Assembly (NCBI GenBank): GCA_905221605.1 | Contig: CAJNDS010000772.1 | Location: 1-64,000, forward strand | DNA length: 64,000 nt | Direction: 5' to 3' | From: Symbiodinium natans | Lineage: Eukaryota; Sar; Dinophyceae; Suessiales; Symbiodiniaceae | Notes under the pieces: generated by a model | Database searches by the model: none | The model's input: the letters and a program-made list of their open reading frames with translations, nothing else | What the model was told of the DNA's origin: nothing | Shown: in pieces, positions 45,861 to 57,959 of the stretch | Numbering within the stretch: the first letter of the stretch is position 1 | Layout of the letters: each line of letters begins with the position of its first letter | Made by a program: the position numbers and the translations under genes

Positions 45861-46009
45861 TGTCATGGTGTCATGGTGCTTTGCTGAGAGCTGCTCAGGC
45901 CGGTCACTGTGCCTTGCTAGAGGAGCGTCAGCCGGGGCCAGAGCTCGACCTTCAGAGCAGTGAAGGTTGAGGAGGGCTTTTGAGACCACGTTTGGGCCAT
46001 GTTTGGGCC

Positions 46010-46161
46010 GAACACGACGAAGCCGGTTTCAAGCAACTGAAGACCTCAACCGGAACACGTGTTGCCGCTGAAATGCTGATGAGCTCCTCGGTCCTCAGGC
46101 GCGAGCTCTCGGAGCTTCAGCGCTTGCGGCGTGAACACCGCGAGGCTGCTTGTTGCTTTTG
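46010..46161 (+). CDS. Coiled-coil exon (LRRELSELQRLRREHREAAC)
   Basis: The frame encodes AEHDEAGFKQLKTSTGTRVA, then AEMLMSSS and LRRELSELQRLRREHREAAC to a stop. The second half is one of the strongest coiled-coil signatures in the window. Probably continues the cluster just upstream. Confidence 0.6.
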
Positions 46162-46639
46162 AGTGGGTAATGCCAGCCGTACATGGTGGGATACCTGCAC
46201 TAAATCAGCCGCACTGAGCCCACGCGTGCCATCATTAAGCTCTATGCCCTTTTGAGGCCCGCGAGGAGACGTCATCCTTGCGAGCCGAGGCCAGTTCTTT
46301 GGGTTCTTTGACTTGAGATGCTGTTGAATGTTCGGGAAGATTGCAGCGTAGCGCTCAAGATTGTTTTCTTTGTTGCATGCTTGGGTTGTCGTCAACTGTG
46401 CAGAATGTCCGCATGCAGGGTGTTTATGATGACTTTGGGCTGTAAGCTTTCAAAGGCTTTACGGGCGTGCGGTTTTGAAAGGTGCTTTGCTGTGTGAATG
46501 CTCGAAACCAATCGGGGCGACCTCGTCCACCCCCTTTGTATTGCCTCCCCGGCATGCAAAATCCCTTGCTGACACACTGCACTTGGTGACCGTGCGCCGT
46601 TCAAGGCAGGGTGACTGTTAGTATGGGGGTTGCATCCGC

Positions 46640-47150
46640 AGGTGCAACAGGCCCGGGGTGCTTCAGACCAAGCCCGGCAGCGATCGGAGCTCAGGGTTCG
46701 GGTTTGGTGGGGGTTGGGGTGCCGGGAGGCTTGCGAGAGTTGTGAGACTGTCAGAGTGCAGGGCTTCGTTGAAGCGTCAGAGGATGGATCTGAGGCTGTT
46801 GGAGGGGGGGGGGAGGAGGCTCTTGATCAGGAGGCTCTTGATCACTGAGGGCTCGAGAAGATGCTGGCGGAGCAGCGGGAGCACATCGAGGAATTGGAGG
46901 CGCCGCCCCCCACGTTGAGGATGCGGGGCTTTGACGCACTCATATTGCCGTCCTCATGATCATGAAAATAGATCATGTCATGATGGGGGTCATGTTCTGT
47001 TCTGTCAAGTTCTTTTGTTTGTACTGTGTCATATCCTTGATTGCTTTGCTCTGCGATCCGCCACCTCAACTTCCTTTGTGGGTCTTGTGCGACTGTCGGC
47101 AGAGATCCTGCCAGCACACTCTGAGCCAGTACTCGCCCCGACCCGAACTC
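46640..47150 (+). CDS. Coiled-coil exon cluster before the 53-bp satellite
   Basis: About 46640-46705 encodes VQQARGASDQARQRSELRVR. About 46857-46912 encodes EKMLAEQREHIEELEAPP. About 47085-47150 encodes VRLSAEILPAHSEPVLAP. The first two are clear amphipathic helices. The third is weaker. They end just before the satellite that starts at about 47214. Confidence 0.5.
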
Positions 47151-47213
47151 CTGGCAGTGCAAAAGTGTTCAGGTCAGATCATGACAAGAGCAAGTTGCCC
47201 ATTTGAAAGCCAG

Positions 47214-49340
47214 AGCAGCACCAGCTGATGCTCATGATGCTCGCGGGGTTGGGTTTGACAGCCAGGATGCTCATGATGCTCGCGGGGTTGGGTTTGCCAG
47301 CCAGAGCAAGCACCAGCTGATGCTCATGATGCGCGCGGGGTTGGGTTTGCCAGCCAGAGCAAGCACCAGCTGACGCTCATGATGCTCGCGGGGTTGGGTT
47401 TGCCAGCCAGAGCAAGCACCAGCTGATGCTCATGATGCTCGCGGGGTTGGGCACCAGCTGATGCTCATGATGCTCGCGGGGTTGGGTTTGCCAGCCAGAG
47501 CAAGCACCAGCTGATGCTCATGATGCTCGCGGGGTTGGGTTTGCCAGCCAGAGCAAGCTGCTCATGATGCTCGCGGGGTTGGGTTTGCCAGCCAGAGCAA
47601 GCACCAGCTGATGCTCATGATGCTCGCGGGGTTGGGGTTGACAGCCAGAGCAAGCACCAGCTGATGCTCATGATGCTCGCGGGGTTGGGTTTTGACAGCC
47701 AGAGCAAGCACCAGCTGATGCTCATGATGCTCGCGGGGTTGGGTTTGACAGCCAGAGCAAGCACCAGCTGATGCTCATGATGCTCGCGGGGTTGGGTTCG
47801 AAAGCCAGAGCCAGCACCAGCTGATGCTCATGATGCTCGCGGGGTTGGGTTTGAAAGCCAGAGCCAGCACCAGCTGATGCTCATGATGCTCCCTGGGCTG
47901 GGTTTCAAAGCCAGAGCAGCACAAGCTGATGCTCATGATGCTCACGGGGTTGGGTTCGAAGGCCAAAGCCAGCACCAGCTGATGCTCATGATGCTCACGG
48001 GGCTTGGTTTTGACAGCCAGAGCCAGCACCAGCTGATGCTCATGATGCTCGCGGGGTTGGGTTCGAAAGCCAGAGCAGCACCAGCTGATGCTCATGATGC
48101 TCGCGGGGTTGGGTTTGAAAGCCAGAGCAAGCACCAGCTGATGCTCATGATGCTCGCGGGGTTGGGTTTGAAAGCCAGAGCCAGCACCAGCTGATGCTCA
48201 TGATGCTCGCGGGGTTGGGTTTGACAGCCAGAGCCAGCACCAGCTGATGCGCATGATGCTCTCTGGGTTGGGTTCGAAAGCCAGAGCCACACCATCTGAT
48301 GCTCATGATGCTCTCTGGGTTGGGTTTGAAAGCCAGACCAGCACCAGCTGATGCTCATGATGCTCGCGGGGTTGGGTTTGAAAGCCAGAGCCAGCACCAG
48401 CTGATGCTCATGATGCTCGCGGGGTTGGGTTTGAAAGCCAGAGCAGCACCAGCTGATGCTCATGATGCTCACGGGGTTGGGTTCGAAAGCCAGAGCCAGC
48501 ACGAGCTGCTGCTCATGATGCTCGCGGGGTTGGGTTCGAAAGCCAGAGCCAGCACCAGCTGATGCTCATGATGCTCGCGGCGGGGTTGGGTTTGAAAGCC
48601 AGAGCCAGCACCAGCTGATGCTCATGATGCTCTCTGGGTTGGGTTTCAAAGCCAGAGCAGCACCAGCTGATGCTCATGATGCTCGCGGGGCTGGGTTCGA
48701 AAGCCAGAGCCAGCACCAGCTGATGCTCATGATGCTCGCGGGGTTGGGTTCGAAAGCCAGAGCCAGCACCAGCTGATGCTCATGATGCTCTCTGGGTTGA
48801 GTTTGAAAGCCAGAGCAGCACCAGCTGATGCTCATGATGCTCGCGGGGTTGGGTTCGAAAGCCAGAGCCAGCACCAGCTGATGCTCATGATGCTCGCGGG
48901 GTTTGGCTTTGACAGCCAGAGCCAGCACCAGCTGATGCTCATGATGCTCGCGGAGTTTGGCTTTGACAGCCAGAGCCAGCACCAGCTGATGCTCATGATG
49001 CTCGCGAGAGCAGCACCAGCTGATGCTCATGATGCTCGAGGGGTTGGGTTTGACAGCCAGAGCCAGCACCAGCTGATGCTCATGATGCTCTCTGGGTTGG
49101 GTTTCAAAGCCAGAACAGCACCAGCTGATGCTCATGATGCTCGCGGGGTTGGGTTTGAAAGCCAGAGCCAGCACCAGCTGATGCTCATGATGCTCGCGGG
49201 GTTGGGTTCGAAAGCCAGAGCCAGCACCAGCTGATGCTCATGATGCTCGCGGCGGGGTTGGGTTTGAAAGCCAGGGCAGCACCCTGATGCTCGCGGCGGG
49301 TTGAGTTCGAAAGCCAGAGCCAGCACCAGCCGATGCTGCC
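47214..49340. repeat. 53-bp tandem satellite, ~40 copies
   Basis: About 2.1 kb of a unit assembled from CACCAGCTGATGCTCATG, ATGCTCGCGGGGTTGGGTTT and GAAAGCCAGAGCCAG. Most units are 53 bp. 52-bp forms (AGAGCAGCAC) and truncated ones also occur (about 47450, 47560, 49010). Variants include CTCGCGG/CTCTCTG and TTTGACA/TTCGAAA/TTTGAAA. As 53 is not divisible by 3, frames rotate through MLMMLAGLG and SIMSISWC peptides that are not genes. It probably lies in an intron between coiled-coil exons. Confidence 0.97.
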
Positions 49341-49435
49341 TGCATGGATAGCTATCAGGCGCCACCCTAGGAAAACCTACCCCATTTGCAATCACTGGGC
49401 TTCTCACTCTCAAACGCTGCAACTGCCACAAAGAG

Positions 49436-49720
49436 GAGTCTGCTGGCCTGGCAGAGAAGGAGCTGCAGGCGAGAGGGAGTCCTCACCTTCCAGTTGGAGT
49501 TTCAATTTCTCGGAGTTTCCTCTTGGGCAAGGGTGGACTGCATGGGGGCCTGGACCTTCATCTGGTGTTCTTGCTCTTGTCTTGATCTTTGCAGAGGTCG
49601 CAGGAAATCTTGGCTAGGGCTCAATCCACGAACAAAGCTTTCAACTTGCCGAAGGATCGCAGCATGCAGTCCACCGACATGGAGATCGCGCTCTTCTCGT
49701 GGGCGCCCTTGTTTTTGGGT
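49436..49720 (+). CDS. Two helical exons after the satellite
   Basis: About 49445-49485 encodes GLAEKELQARGSP. About 49590-49690, after a TTTGCAG acceptor, encodes RSQEILARAQSTNKAFNLPK then DRSMQSTDMEIAL. They resume the helical style seen before the satellite, consistent with one gene spanning it. Confidence 0.5.
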
Positions 49721-50281
49721 GGGGGGACTCCCTGTCCGTGGCAAAAAGCAGATTGTGAAGTCGAGACTTGTGGTTCGACTTTGCAGAGGTTGCTCGTAGC
49801 ATAGTGGGAGCAGCCATGCCATTGTTCAAGCATGTGAGCGCCAGCGTACCACAGCTATCGTTGTGCCACCTCCACTGTTGTATCTGCTTCAATGCAGCCT
49901 CCCATGATCTCCCATGCAGAAATCGTGACGACCTTGAACGCAAATCCTGAGTCCATGTTTTGGGTTTTGGTAAACCTGCATGGCAGATGCCTTCAAGAGC
50001 GAACATCCCTCCTGCAGTTCATGGTGGACCTGCTATCTGCCAGGGCCTGGACTTGGAGGGTATTAAGTTGACTTGTGCAAGAGCAGAGTAGGGTCGCAAA
50101 AGTCCCCGATATCGGGGGGTGATCTTACTGGGCGTTACTTCATGCGGAGTCACTCTTCACACCGACCATGAGCCTCCTTGCCTCCGGAACCATCATCTGA
50201 AGAACAAGCATGAATTATGCGATGTTTGCCCTGAGGCCCTGCAAACACTCTTCTACGACCCCACGCCCTTCACGCGCCTGC

Positions 50282-50375
50282 GTTTGCGATCTGCGTCACC
50301 TCCGCCAGGCCACGTGGAAGAGAATGCGAAAGCATGTCCAGCTAGAAGTCTTGCCTGAACGAGCACTTTGTACTT
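50282..50375 (+). CDS. Basic helical exon (LRHLRQATWKRMRKHVQLEV)
   Basis: The frame encodes CDLRHLRQATWKRMRKHVQL then EVLPERAL. Arg/Lys/Leu-rich helix on the + strand. The open frame runs on into GTGTGC-rich simple sequence that is not coding. Confidence 0.5.
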
Positions 50376-50898
50376 CAGGGCAGCATGTAGTCACCTTGAC
50401 CCGTCAGCCCCACATGAGTCAGCATCTCCAACATGTCTGTGTGCGAGCGTGTGTTCGTGCGTGCACGCGTGCACATGTGTGTTTGTTCAAGCGTGCGCAG
50501 CGTGGGGGCCGGCGGGGGGGGTGGGTGGGTCTGTGTCTGCGAGAGTCCGTGTCCGTGTCTCTGTGTGTGTGTGTGTGTGCAGTGTGCACTGCCCGAGATC
50601 ATGGGTGACTCCCTGGCGACGATATGCTTTCCACAGTTTCATCATGTCTCACTTCTCAGGAGACTAGCAGTCCGTTCCGTGGTAGCCAAGGCGTGCAGAA
50701 CAGGTGGAAGGATCGGCGGACACACAGATCTGCACCTGCAGATTGTAGAATCCGCTTCCAAGCCTAGACTCTTTCCTTTTGTCTAAGGGTTTTCGGTCGA
50801 TGAGGGAACTGCAAGCGGTGCCTGAAGCTACAAAAGAGTTCTCTCGGCCAAAGAACACTCTTCATCCAGTCGTGCAAGTGCACGCGCAAGTGTGAACG

Positions 50899-51113
<215 letters not shown>

Positions 51114-51119
51114 GCTTGG

Positions 51120-53940
51120 GCTGCTTGGGCTGCTGAGGCACTGGCATTGAATGAATCGCTCTGATTGAAGCGGCTAGAAAGCATAGACAGGACGGCGGCG
51201 CAGCTCGTCGCGCGAGCCGAACCACAGGCGAGAAGGGTTGAGGGCCGACAGCAACACCCTGAAGGTTTCGGTGACAAGTCGGTGGTGTGCCTCAAGCATG
51301 ACAATTGAGTCTAATGGAATAGATTTGCCATTTGCAGCGGCTTCTGATTGGTCTGGGTCTGCAGCTTTTCTGCGTGAAGTAGCAGCCGGGGGCAACCAGC
51401 TTTTCGAAGCAATACCCAGAAACTACAAACGCAGCTGCAGTACTTTTGCAGCAAGTAACATTTGAGGGGTCATCCGTTTGTTAGCAACAACGGAGGCGTG
51501 CACAGAGGCTGAAATGGATGGCGGGAGGGGGCTCATCGTGTCTCCATGGAAAGGGGGGAAAGTTGCTGGTCTTGCGCATAACCTCGTGGTTCGTTCATGG
51601 CTTACGCCACCAAAGAGAGTGAGAGCGTTAGCTGATTAAGTTCTAAAACCATGCCGGATGATTCCCTATGTATTTTGCAATCAAAGGATATATCGTGTGA
51701 TAGATTAGGACCTTACGTCAGCGCCCCCTCGTGTGTGTCATGCTCGTCAACACTCCAACATCCTGTTCAAATTTGCATACATTTGCTGCATTTGCATTCG
51801 AGAAAGCCTTGGTCTTCTGATCTGTGGATTACGTATTCAATCTGCTTAACAGTCTAGCAACTCAGCATTGTACTTTTCAGATTGCACATCTGTGCATGTC
51901 CGGGGTCTGCGTCTTTGGGCAAAGCCTCTACTTGACACAGCTTTTCCCTGCCTGGCCATGCCCGCTGTCAAGTCTGCACCTTCAACCTAATCTAGAACGA
52001 ACCTCTTTGGAACTCACGGATTTTTGGTGGGCGAATGTTGGGCTCTGTGGATTCTTGGATCTCCAAGGCATCTCCACAGCGGCTGCTACGCCTGCGCGTC
52101 GCAGTGTGACCTGGCGCCTCTTGGCATCTGCGAGAGTCCTCCCTTCTCCCTGCCCTCGGCCTCAACTTGGCCCTTCCTAAGAAGCACTTTCGGAGTCCGG
52201 AGGCACTTTTGGGAAAGCTTTATCGGAGGCTTTGGCATGCGTGGGGATCTGACACACAGACCCGGGGCTTCGCAGGGTTTTGCTTTGCGCTTGGATTTTG
52301 CTTTCTGCCTTCCCCCCCCCCCCCCCTCAAAAAAAAATGCGTGCTCTTGCTCTTTGGGGCTCTGAGGTTCTTATGTCGAATTAGATCGCTGTGACCCCAC
52401 GGCACCCCGAGCGCGCGGGGCCTCGAAATCGATAACCCTCTCGGTAATTGCCGTGTGCCCGCGCTTGCCTAGGCATCTTGCGCTTTTCACATCGGTCATC
52501 GCCTGGATGTTTCCGCATTCCAGAAACGCGAAGAGGTGTTCCAAATCTCGCAAAAAATCATATAATCTGTTTTTTGGCCTCGAATCGGGTGCCAAATCGC
52601 GCTCTCGCCTAAATTCCGTACTCGAAATCGCCCTCCCGCCTAGGTGCAGTGCACTTGAAATGGCGCTCTCGTCCAAATTCCCGTGCGCATGCTCGTGAAG
52701 GTCAGTTGCCCGCTTTGTTGCCGTTGGCTTGCCTAGGAGGGTGCTCTTGAATCGTGGTCTTGGAGTGCGGAATTCACTCCTGAAATTTCAAACCCTGGGT
52801 CCTGCAGTATGCGCCAAACTTAAACCTCAAGCATCCTCAAACCCTAGATGCTCTCGCAGTGGTCTTGGCATGTCTTGGAGTGTTCTTTTGGGGGCTTTTG
52901 CAAAGCTCAGAGGCAGGGGGACAAGGCCCAAACCCGCAAAACCTGGTGGCCTTTGATGCTTCTGAGGCCCTTGCCCAGCGCACAGGCAATGAAGGAGATC
53001 AGCACGACAGCCGGAGCCTCCGCCGTTGTCAAGGTCTTTGTCGTTCATTGGCCTCGGATGTGGGGTGATCACTAGTGATAACTCTCAGCAGTGAGGGTCA
53101 TTCCTCGGAGCCTGCGTGACCTTGAGGTATCCGTCAAGTTCTCAAACATCATCGTGCTTCCTCATGGGTTCAATTGCTTGACATGGTCATCAACACCCAA
53201 GCCTCAACATAGAAGCGCACGACCGAAAAATGAGGTGCTAAGGGCTGCTAGGTGGGTGGAAGTCTATCGCATTGGGTTCCACTGCAAAGCTCTTACCTGG
53301 AAGTGGGGCTTGAGATGCCTAGTCTTTTCAACGTTCCAGGGCAATGTCTCTCGTTCCCACGGTCCTACAGCAACGACGCCCTACTAGGCGCCTAAGTTGA
53401 GAAGACATCAGACTTTCACAGCTGAAGTAAGTGAGGCCTGGGCCTGCGTGTTCTCAAACAAACAAGACGTGTGAGCATCCCTTTTTCTGCACGCTTGAAG
53501 CTGAGTGTTTCACTAGGGAAAATGCGAGCTGTGATCAGTAGCGAGTCTTAAAAAGCACTTTTCAATGGGGAAAGGGCCCTCCAGCTGTTCTAACTATGAG
53601 TCCGACTGTAAGAGTGCCGCAGCAGATAGCTATCGCAACAGGGAATGATAAAAGGTTCCAGCCGGTTTGTGCATTGGGGTTGAACGTGTCCTGATCTTCT
53701 GCGGTGGTCGTCGAGGGAGAGTACTTACAACGAGCTCGTGCCATACCATGCATGGTACTGCCTCGGGGCCCGAAGCAAAAAGATGGAACCATCCACTTCC
53801 GGGATGAAACTTGAGCAAAGCTCAAGACCTGCTTTTCTCCAGAGCCTACTTTTAAGCTTCTAAAGCAAGCAACCTAGAACACCGGGGTCACCACACTGGA
53901 GGAACACTGTTACCGTCCTTCTCAGTCCGTTTCCAAAGCC
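51120..53940. other. No gene assigned
   Basis: Contains a C run and A8 (about 52312-52336) and degenerate CGCTCTCGCC/AATTCCG units (about 52590-52680). Frames at 51657-52394 and 52453-53075 show no conserved motif. Confidence 0.4.
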
Positions 53941-53951
53941 ACACACACACA

Positions 53952-54535
53952 CTGCTTACACGGCTGAGGTCACCGGCGGTGACGACCTTCGTGAGCTGTG
54001 CACAGCCCTCGAGGCAGAGATTGCGCAGGCGACGAGGGAGCAACGCACCACGAGTGAATCACCAGGAAGTCAGGTCTGAAATACTCTTCTCGGTGTGAGG
54101 ATTCCACTGGTCCCGTATCAATGCAGGTTCGAAGCATTTCGAAGCTTTGGCTAGTTCGGGTCTACACAGATCGCGACTATGCGGGGAGATCTTGTGACGA
54201 TGAGCGTTGCCAGCACGAGGCCTCGCAAGCGTTCACAGCCCAGGCTGGACTCTTGGACTTTGTTTTGTTCGCGGGACAGTCCGGAAGGTGGTTCTCTGTT
54301 AAGGTCTCGTTTCATGTGTTGGTGAATGGGATGTGTGAGGACCCTCATCAGACAAAGAGCTATGCCAATAGATTAGTAAGTGGCACAAGAATCCCACGCC
54401 GCAGTTCCACGCCTCACTTTGAGCGCTTTCTTCTTCAAGTGCGGCAGGTTCAGCGCGTTTTGGCTGAAGCCGAGCAGGTGCGTGCTCGGTACTCTCGGTT
54501 TAGATGGGCTGAGGGAGGTTTACGCCAGGTGTGGG
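53952..54535 (+). CDS. Coiled-coil exon cluster
   Basis: About 53952-54078 encodes TAEVTGGDDLRELCTALEAE then IAQATREQRTTSE and a stop. About 54195-54250 encodes SCDDERCQHEASQAFTAQAG. About 54418-54510 encodes ERFLLQVRQVQRVLAEAEQV then RARYSR. The first and third are strong amphipathic helices. All are on +, in different frames, and need splicing. Likely one gene with the exons that follow to 56.3 kb. Confidence 0.55.
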
Positions 54536-54954
54536 TTCTGACACGTAGATGAATCAAGATTGGGCCTCTATGTTGCGACCAGCTGCAAGAATGGAGCAAG
54601 TTCTTGTCCTTGTTCCAGCTCACTCCGGTGAATCCTACGGCCTGCGGTCGGATTGACACCCGGTACCACTACTCGAGCCCCCTCCTTTGCCTCCTTTGCC
54701 TCCTTTGTTTCATGCCCAGCCTTCCTGCAGAGCGCCCGTGCGATCGGTGCCGCAGCCCCGGGCCAGTCGCTGCGCGCCTGCGGACTTTGGGTTGAGCAGG
54801 CCAGCTCGGTGAATCTTGCTTTCAGGGGTCCTTTTTCAGGTCATCAGCTCATCAACAGCTTTGTTTGTGGGGCTACAGGCCCCAAGCCCTTATCCGAAGC
54901 CCTCAGAGTCAGAGTTCGGAACCACCTTTCGACACCAAAGGCCTCCCCAGGTCA

Positions 54955-55076
54955 CATATGGCTAATTGAGCTCCAGAAGCTGGTCCAAAAGCTCCAAAAG
55001 CGCAGGAGAAGCGGCGCAAGGAGAAGCAAGGCTCGCTGGTGCACGCAGTTTTTGGACAGCCATTTAGGGAAGGCTT
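54955..55076 (+). CDS. Coiled-coil exon (LIELQKLVQKLQKRRRSGAR)
   Basis: The frame WLIELQKLVQKLQKRRRSGA continues RRSKARWCTQFLDSHLGKA to a stop. It has a leucine heptad followed by a basic tail (KRRRSGARRSKAR) that could be a nuclear-localisation or RNA-binding patch. It follows an intron with TTTGCCTCC repeats (54690-54710). Confidence 0.55.
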
Positions 55077-55469
55077 AACACTGAGAGCGCATCACGTCGT
55101 TTAGCCTGAAACTCTGGGGCCTCGTTTGATCGCAAACTTTTTTGCAACTCCTGAAGCAGAGAGCGCCAGGTCTGCCTTCAGACCGTGCGATGCCTTCCGT
55201 TGACTGGGCCGAGGAGCTTTGGGCATCTAAAACCATTGGGATCAAAAAGAACCTAGGTTGGGCAATTGCACTCTGCGTCGCTGCGTTGAGGCTTTTGAGA
55301 GCTCAAGTTGTTGGCTTCTCAAGGAGGTTTGGGATGCTGAGTGGCGGCAAAGACTCATCGTTGCATCCGCTGCAGGAACAAGAGATACAGGCCGACAAGG
55401 GTCCTGGGCCTATACAACTCACTTGGCTTCCGCAACCCTGAAAGTTTCGAAGCAAAGCGAGTTGGACCC

Positions 55470-55640
55470 TCCGCAATCCTACGCATGCGGAGAGCCCAAA
55501 ATAGCCACAAGCCCACCGCAACTTTCAAGGAGCGAGCGCAGTACCTGGCCACGACGCGTGCCATGGAAGCCAAGTTTGCGCAGCTGACAAAGCTCAGAAG
55601 GCTGTTGCAGGCTGGGCATCTGCAGGGAGCTGCTAAGTCA
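55470..55640 (+). CDS. Helical coding segment (ERAQYLATTRAMEAKFAQLT)
   Basis: Within a long + frame the convincing part reads RMRRAQNSHKPTATFK, then ERAQYLATTRAMEAKFAQLT and KLRRLLQAGHLQGAAKSAKS. Basic, helical and non-random. Another frame upstream (55258-55340, RRCVEAFESSSCWLLKEVWD) may be the preceding exon. Confidence 0.55.
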
Positions 55641-55979
55641 GCTAAGTCGACACCAGGTTTGTTCACATGGCGTTGCCAAGTGTTCTGCGTGCACGAGGAA
55701 GGGGGGAACGCAGTCGAAACAACAGGAATCTCTCGCAAGCATTCGCCCGACTGTCAAGAGTTTCCTTGCTGCTGGCCGGGCCAGAACAGTTTCGAAGCCT
55801 TCAGGCGCTGGAAGAAACACACAGAAAAAAGCACAGAAGCCTAAAGATCCAAAGTGTTGAGTTTCAGGGTTGATGGCCATTTGGGCCTCGTGATGTGCGC
55901 CATGAGCATTGGCTTCCTGTCACCAGGGGACCATCTTCACGAGCTTCATCTGTTACTGGTAAAAGACAGTCAAGGGATG

Positions 55980-56330
55980 AACCTTGTTACATTCCAGAGG
56001 CAAGCAAAAGGGCATCCTATTGCGAAAAGTCCCTCAGCTCTGCATTTGCTCAGGCCAAGTACAACGCCGCCCGCCGGAAGATCCACGCGGGGCGCTACTG
56101 AGAGGCTGCACCAGCCACGCCTTTCGTCTGCAAATGTACACCTAGACAATGCAGGACTTCGCTCCAGCCAGTAGCCGAGAAGCCTGTGACAATTAATCCA
56201 AAGCCAGGAATCGAGAGTTTGAGCAGCGGCAAAACCTGCAGCAGCAGCAGAACGTTGAAAACTGCTGGCGCGAATCTTGCACACCCCACTGCTGCATATT
56301 GAGCAGGGCACGTCTCAAACCAAGATCGGA
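55980..56330 (+). CDS. Two helical exons; first ends in a natural-looking stop
   Basis: About 55980-56101 encodes EPCYIPEASKRASYCEKSLS then SAFAQAKYNAARRKIHAGRY and a stop, a plausible C-terminus. About 56205-56330 encodes NREFEQRQNLQQQQNVENCW then RESCTPHCC, a Gln-rich helix. If the first is a true C-terminus, the second starts another gene. Both resemble the rest of the helical series. Confidence 0.5.
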
Positions 56331-56539
56331 GAAGCACACATGTTACCGCTAGGCTTTGCGACAGGTTGCTGCGCCTTCAGAGGCCGCCAGAGCTCCTCAC
56401 GAGCAGACATGCAGACGTTTGCAGCGCGGGTCTTTCCAGCAGCAGGAAACAAAGCTTCCACTACCTGGTTGATAGGCTACCTGTCAGATAGCAACAAATG
56501 CCCAAGTGCCTCGGGCGGTGCAGTTGGCAAGGGGTGAGA

Positions 56540-57010
56540 ATCTAGCGAATCTAGTGAATCTAGCATACGTCATGGTGACAGATGTTGTCAACACAATGGG
56601 CTTCTGCTGTGCAGGGCATCCGAAGGAGCCATAGAGCCGACTGAGATATGCCCTCTTGGCCAAGACGGCCGATGCAGACTTTGGGGCCGCCACAGGCCGC
56701 CACATCTTGGCAGAGAAGAACGGTTTACAGAAAGGAAGAAAGTCCACTGCCATGCCCATTGTGCTGGTCATAATTCGCAAATCATGGGGACGGGGGAAGG
56801 AGGAAGACTCAACGTGTGGTTAGGCAACTTCCAGTTGGATCCTTCCATCTCCATGAATTAAATCCTGGCCTTTGCAGGCTGTGCGAGCAGAGTGAGCTGG
56901 TGAAAATATTGCTGTAATCTGGATTGACTTACCTAGATTACGATTCATCTCAAGCCAGGCAGTCTTCTAAAGTGCTGGGGCGGGACGATGTATAATTGAA
57001 ATACAGACTA
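56540..57010. other. No gene recognised
   Basis: A GAATCTAG triplication lies at about 56540-56562. No motifs on either strand. Confidence 0.4.
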
Positions 57011-57019
57011 ATCCACAAT

Positions 57020-57440
57020 ATGGCGGGGGGTCGATTTCCTGCATGAGAATTCACATTATTACAATACGTCCATTCCTTCGCACACTCAATTGGATATCAT
57101 TGAATTCTTGATAAAAACGAAAATGAAATGAATGGTTAGGATATTGGCTCTTTGGTCATTGTATTGATTCTTTTGGACGCAGAAGTCGTCTGTATTTTGT
57201 CTTATTTATATTGACATATTTCATATCTTTCTTGGTCCGATTAAAACGATTATTCGGGCCTGGCAAAAACTCATTTGTGTCGCCCACGTCAAATTCGTTA
57301 CCTGGATTTCATTATAGCGTATATATAGATCAAGACCAATTCTAAGAAATAAATAGATTGATATTTTGGGGTCAATCACGATACCCAGGCATATCAAAAA
57401 TGTATTTGGCAATTCATGAATTCGCAAAGAAGAAGGAAAA
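57020..57440 (-). other. AT-rich island, unlike its surroundings
   Basis: About 400 nt clearly richer in AT than the flanking DNA and without dinoflagellate-style repeats. On the - strand one frame reads EFLPGPNNRFNRTKKDMKYV then NINKTKYRRLLRPKESIQ and a stop, Lys/Asn/Arg-rich like organellar or AT-rich bacterial proteins. Another - frame (57427-57221) is hydrophobic (FLICLGIVIDPKISIYLFLR). The source is not identified. An organelle-to-nucleus transfer is one option. Confidence 0.4.
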
Positions 57441-57601
57441 GGGTTATAAGAACCTGAATACGTCTAGCAACATCTACGACGTTTCATAAGAATTCTGAAA
57501 CGGGCCCAAAATGAAAAGGAAAATGCCCAGATGCATTTGTTCACGGCTGCTTAAATGCACGAAGGAGCACAGGATTTGCTTTAGTGTCCCCCCAGTAAGT
57601 C

Positions 57602-57895
57602 TCACGGGAAGCAGTATTTATTTAATATCTCTCCATAGGAATATTTCTCATAGGTTTCAATCCGCTTAGCAATATGGTGGAGAGTAAGCGCTGGATGTGG
57701 GAGAAAAACTATGTAGGCAGTTGCTTCCTGAAGTTTTGAAGGATGCAGAAAATCAACCAACCGCTTTGCAACATAACGGAAACACATGCTCCACCGCCCG
57801 TTGGATTTCCGTTCTTGCTGATCGACCGATGGTTGGGAGCACGGCTTGCACCAAAACAGGGTCAACATCCGGAGCATCATAGGTGTGGCGTGCAT
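57602..57895 (-). CDS. Hypothetical - strand ORF, atypical composition
   Basis: The - strand frame from about 57895 to 57602 has a coherent stretch: FRYVAKRLVDFLHPSKLQEA, TAYIVFLPHPALTLHHIAKR and IETYEKYSYGEILNKYCFP before a stop. It is rich in aromatic residues and A/T-ending codons, unlike the + strand exons. It adjoins the AT-rich island and may be part of the same insert. No family recognised. The first ~30 residues may not belong. Confidence 0.4.
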   Translation of the reverse strand: MHATPMMLRMLTLFWCKPCSQPSVDQQERKSNGRWSMCFRYVAKRLVDFLHPSKLQEATAYIVFLPHPALTLHHIAKRIETYEKYSYGEILNKYCFP

Positions 57896-57959
57896 GCGAA
57901 AGCAGCAGTGCTAACGTCATCTTCTATTCTGATTCTCAGAAGCTTGTGAGTCCAAGTCT

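Noticed and set aside
47775-49234. Multiple open frames with MLMMLAGLG and SIMSISWC repeats
   Set aside because: They cycle through frames of a 53-bp satellite and have no unique sequence.
47214-49340. CRISPR-like array
   Set aside because: Repeats are contiguous with no unique spacers, and the setting is eukaryotic.
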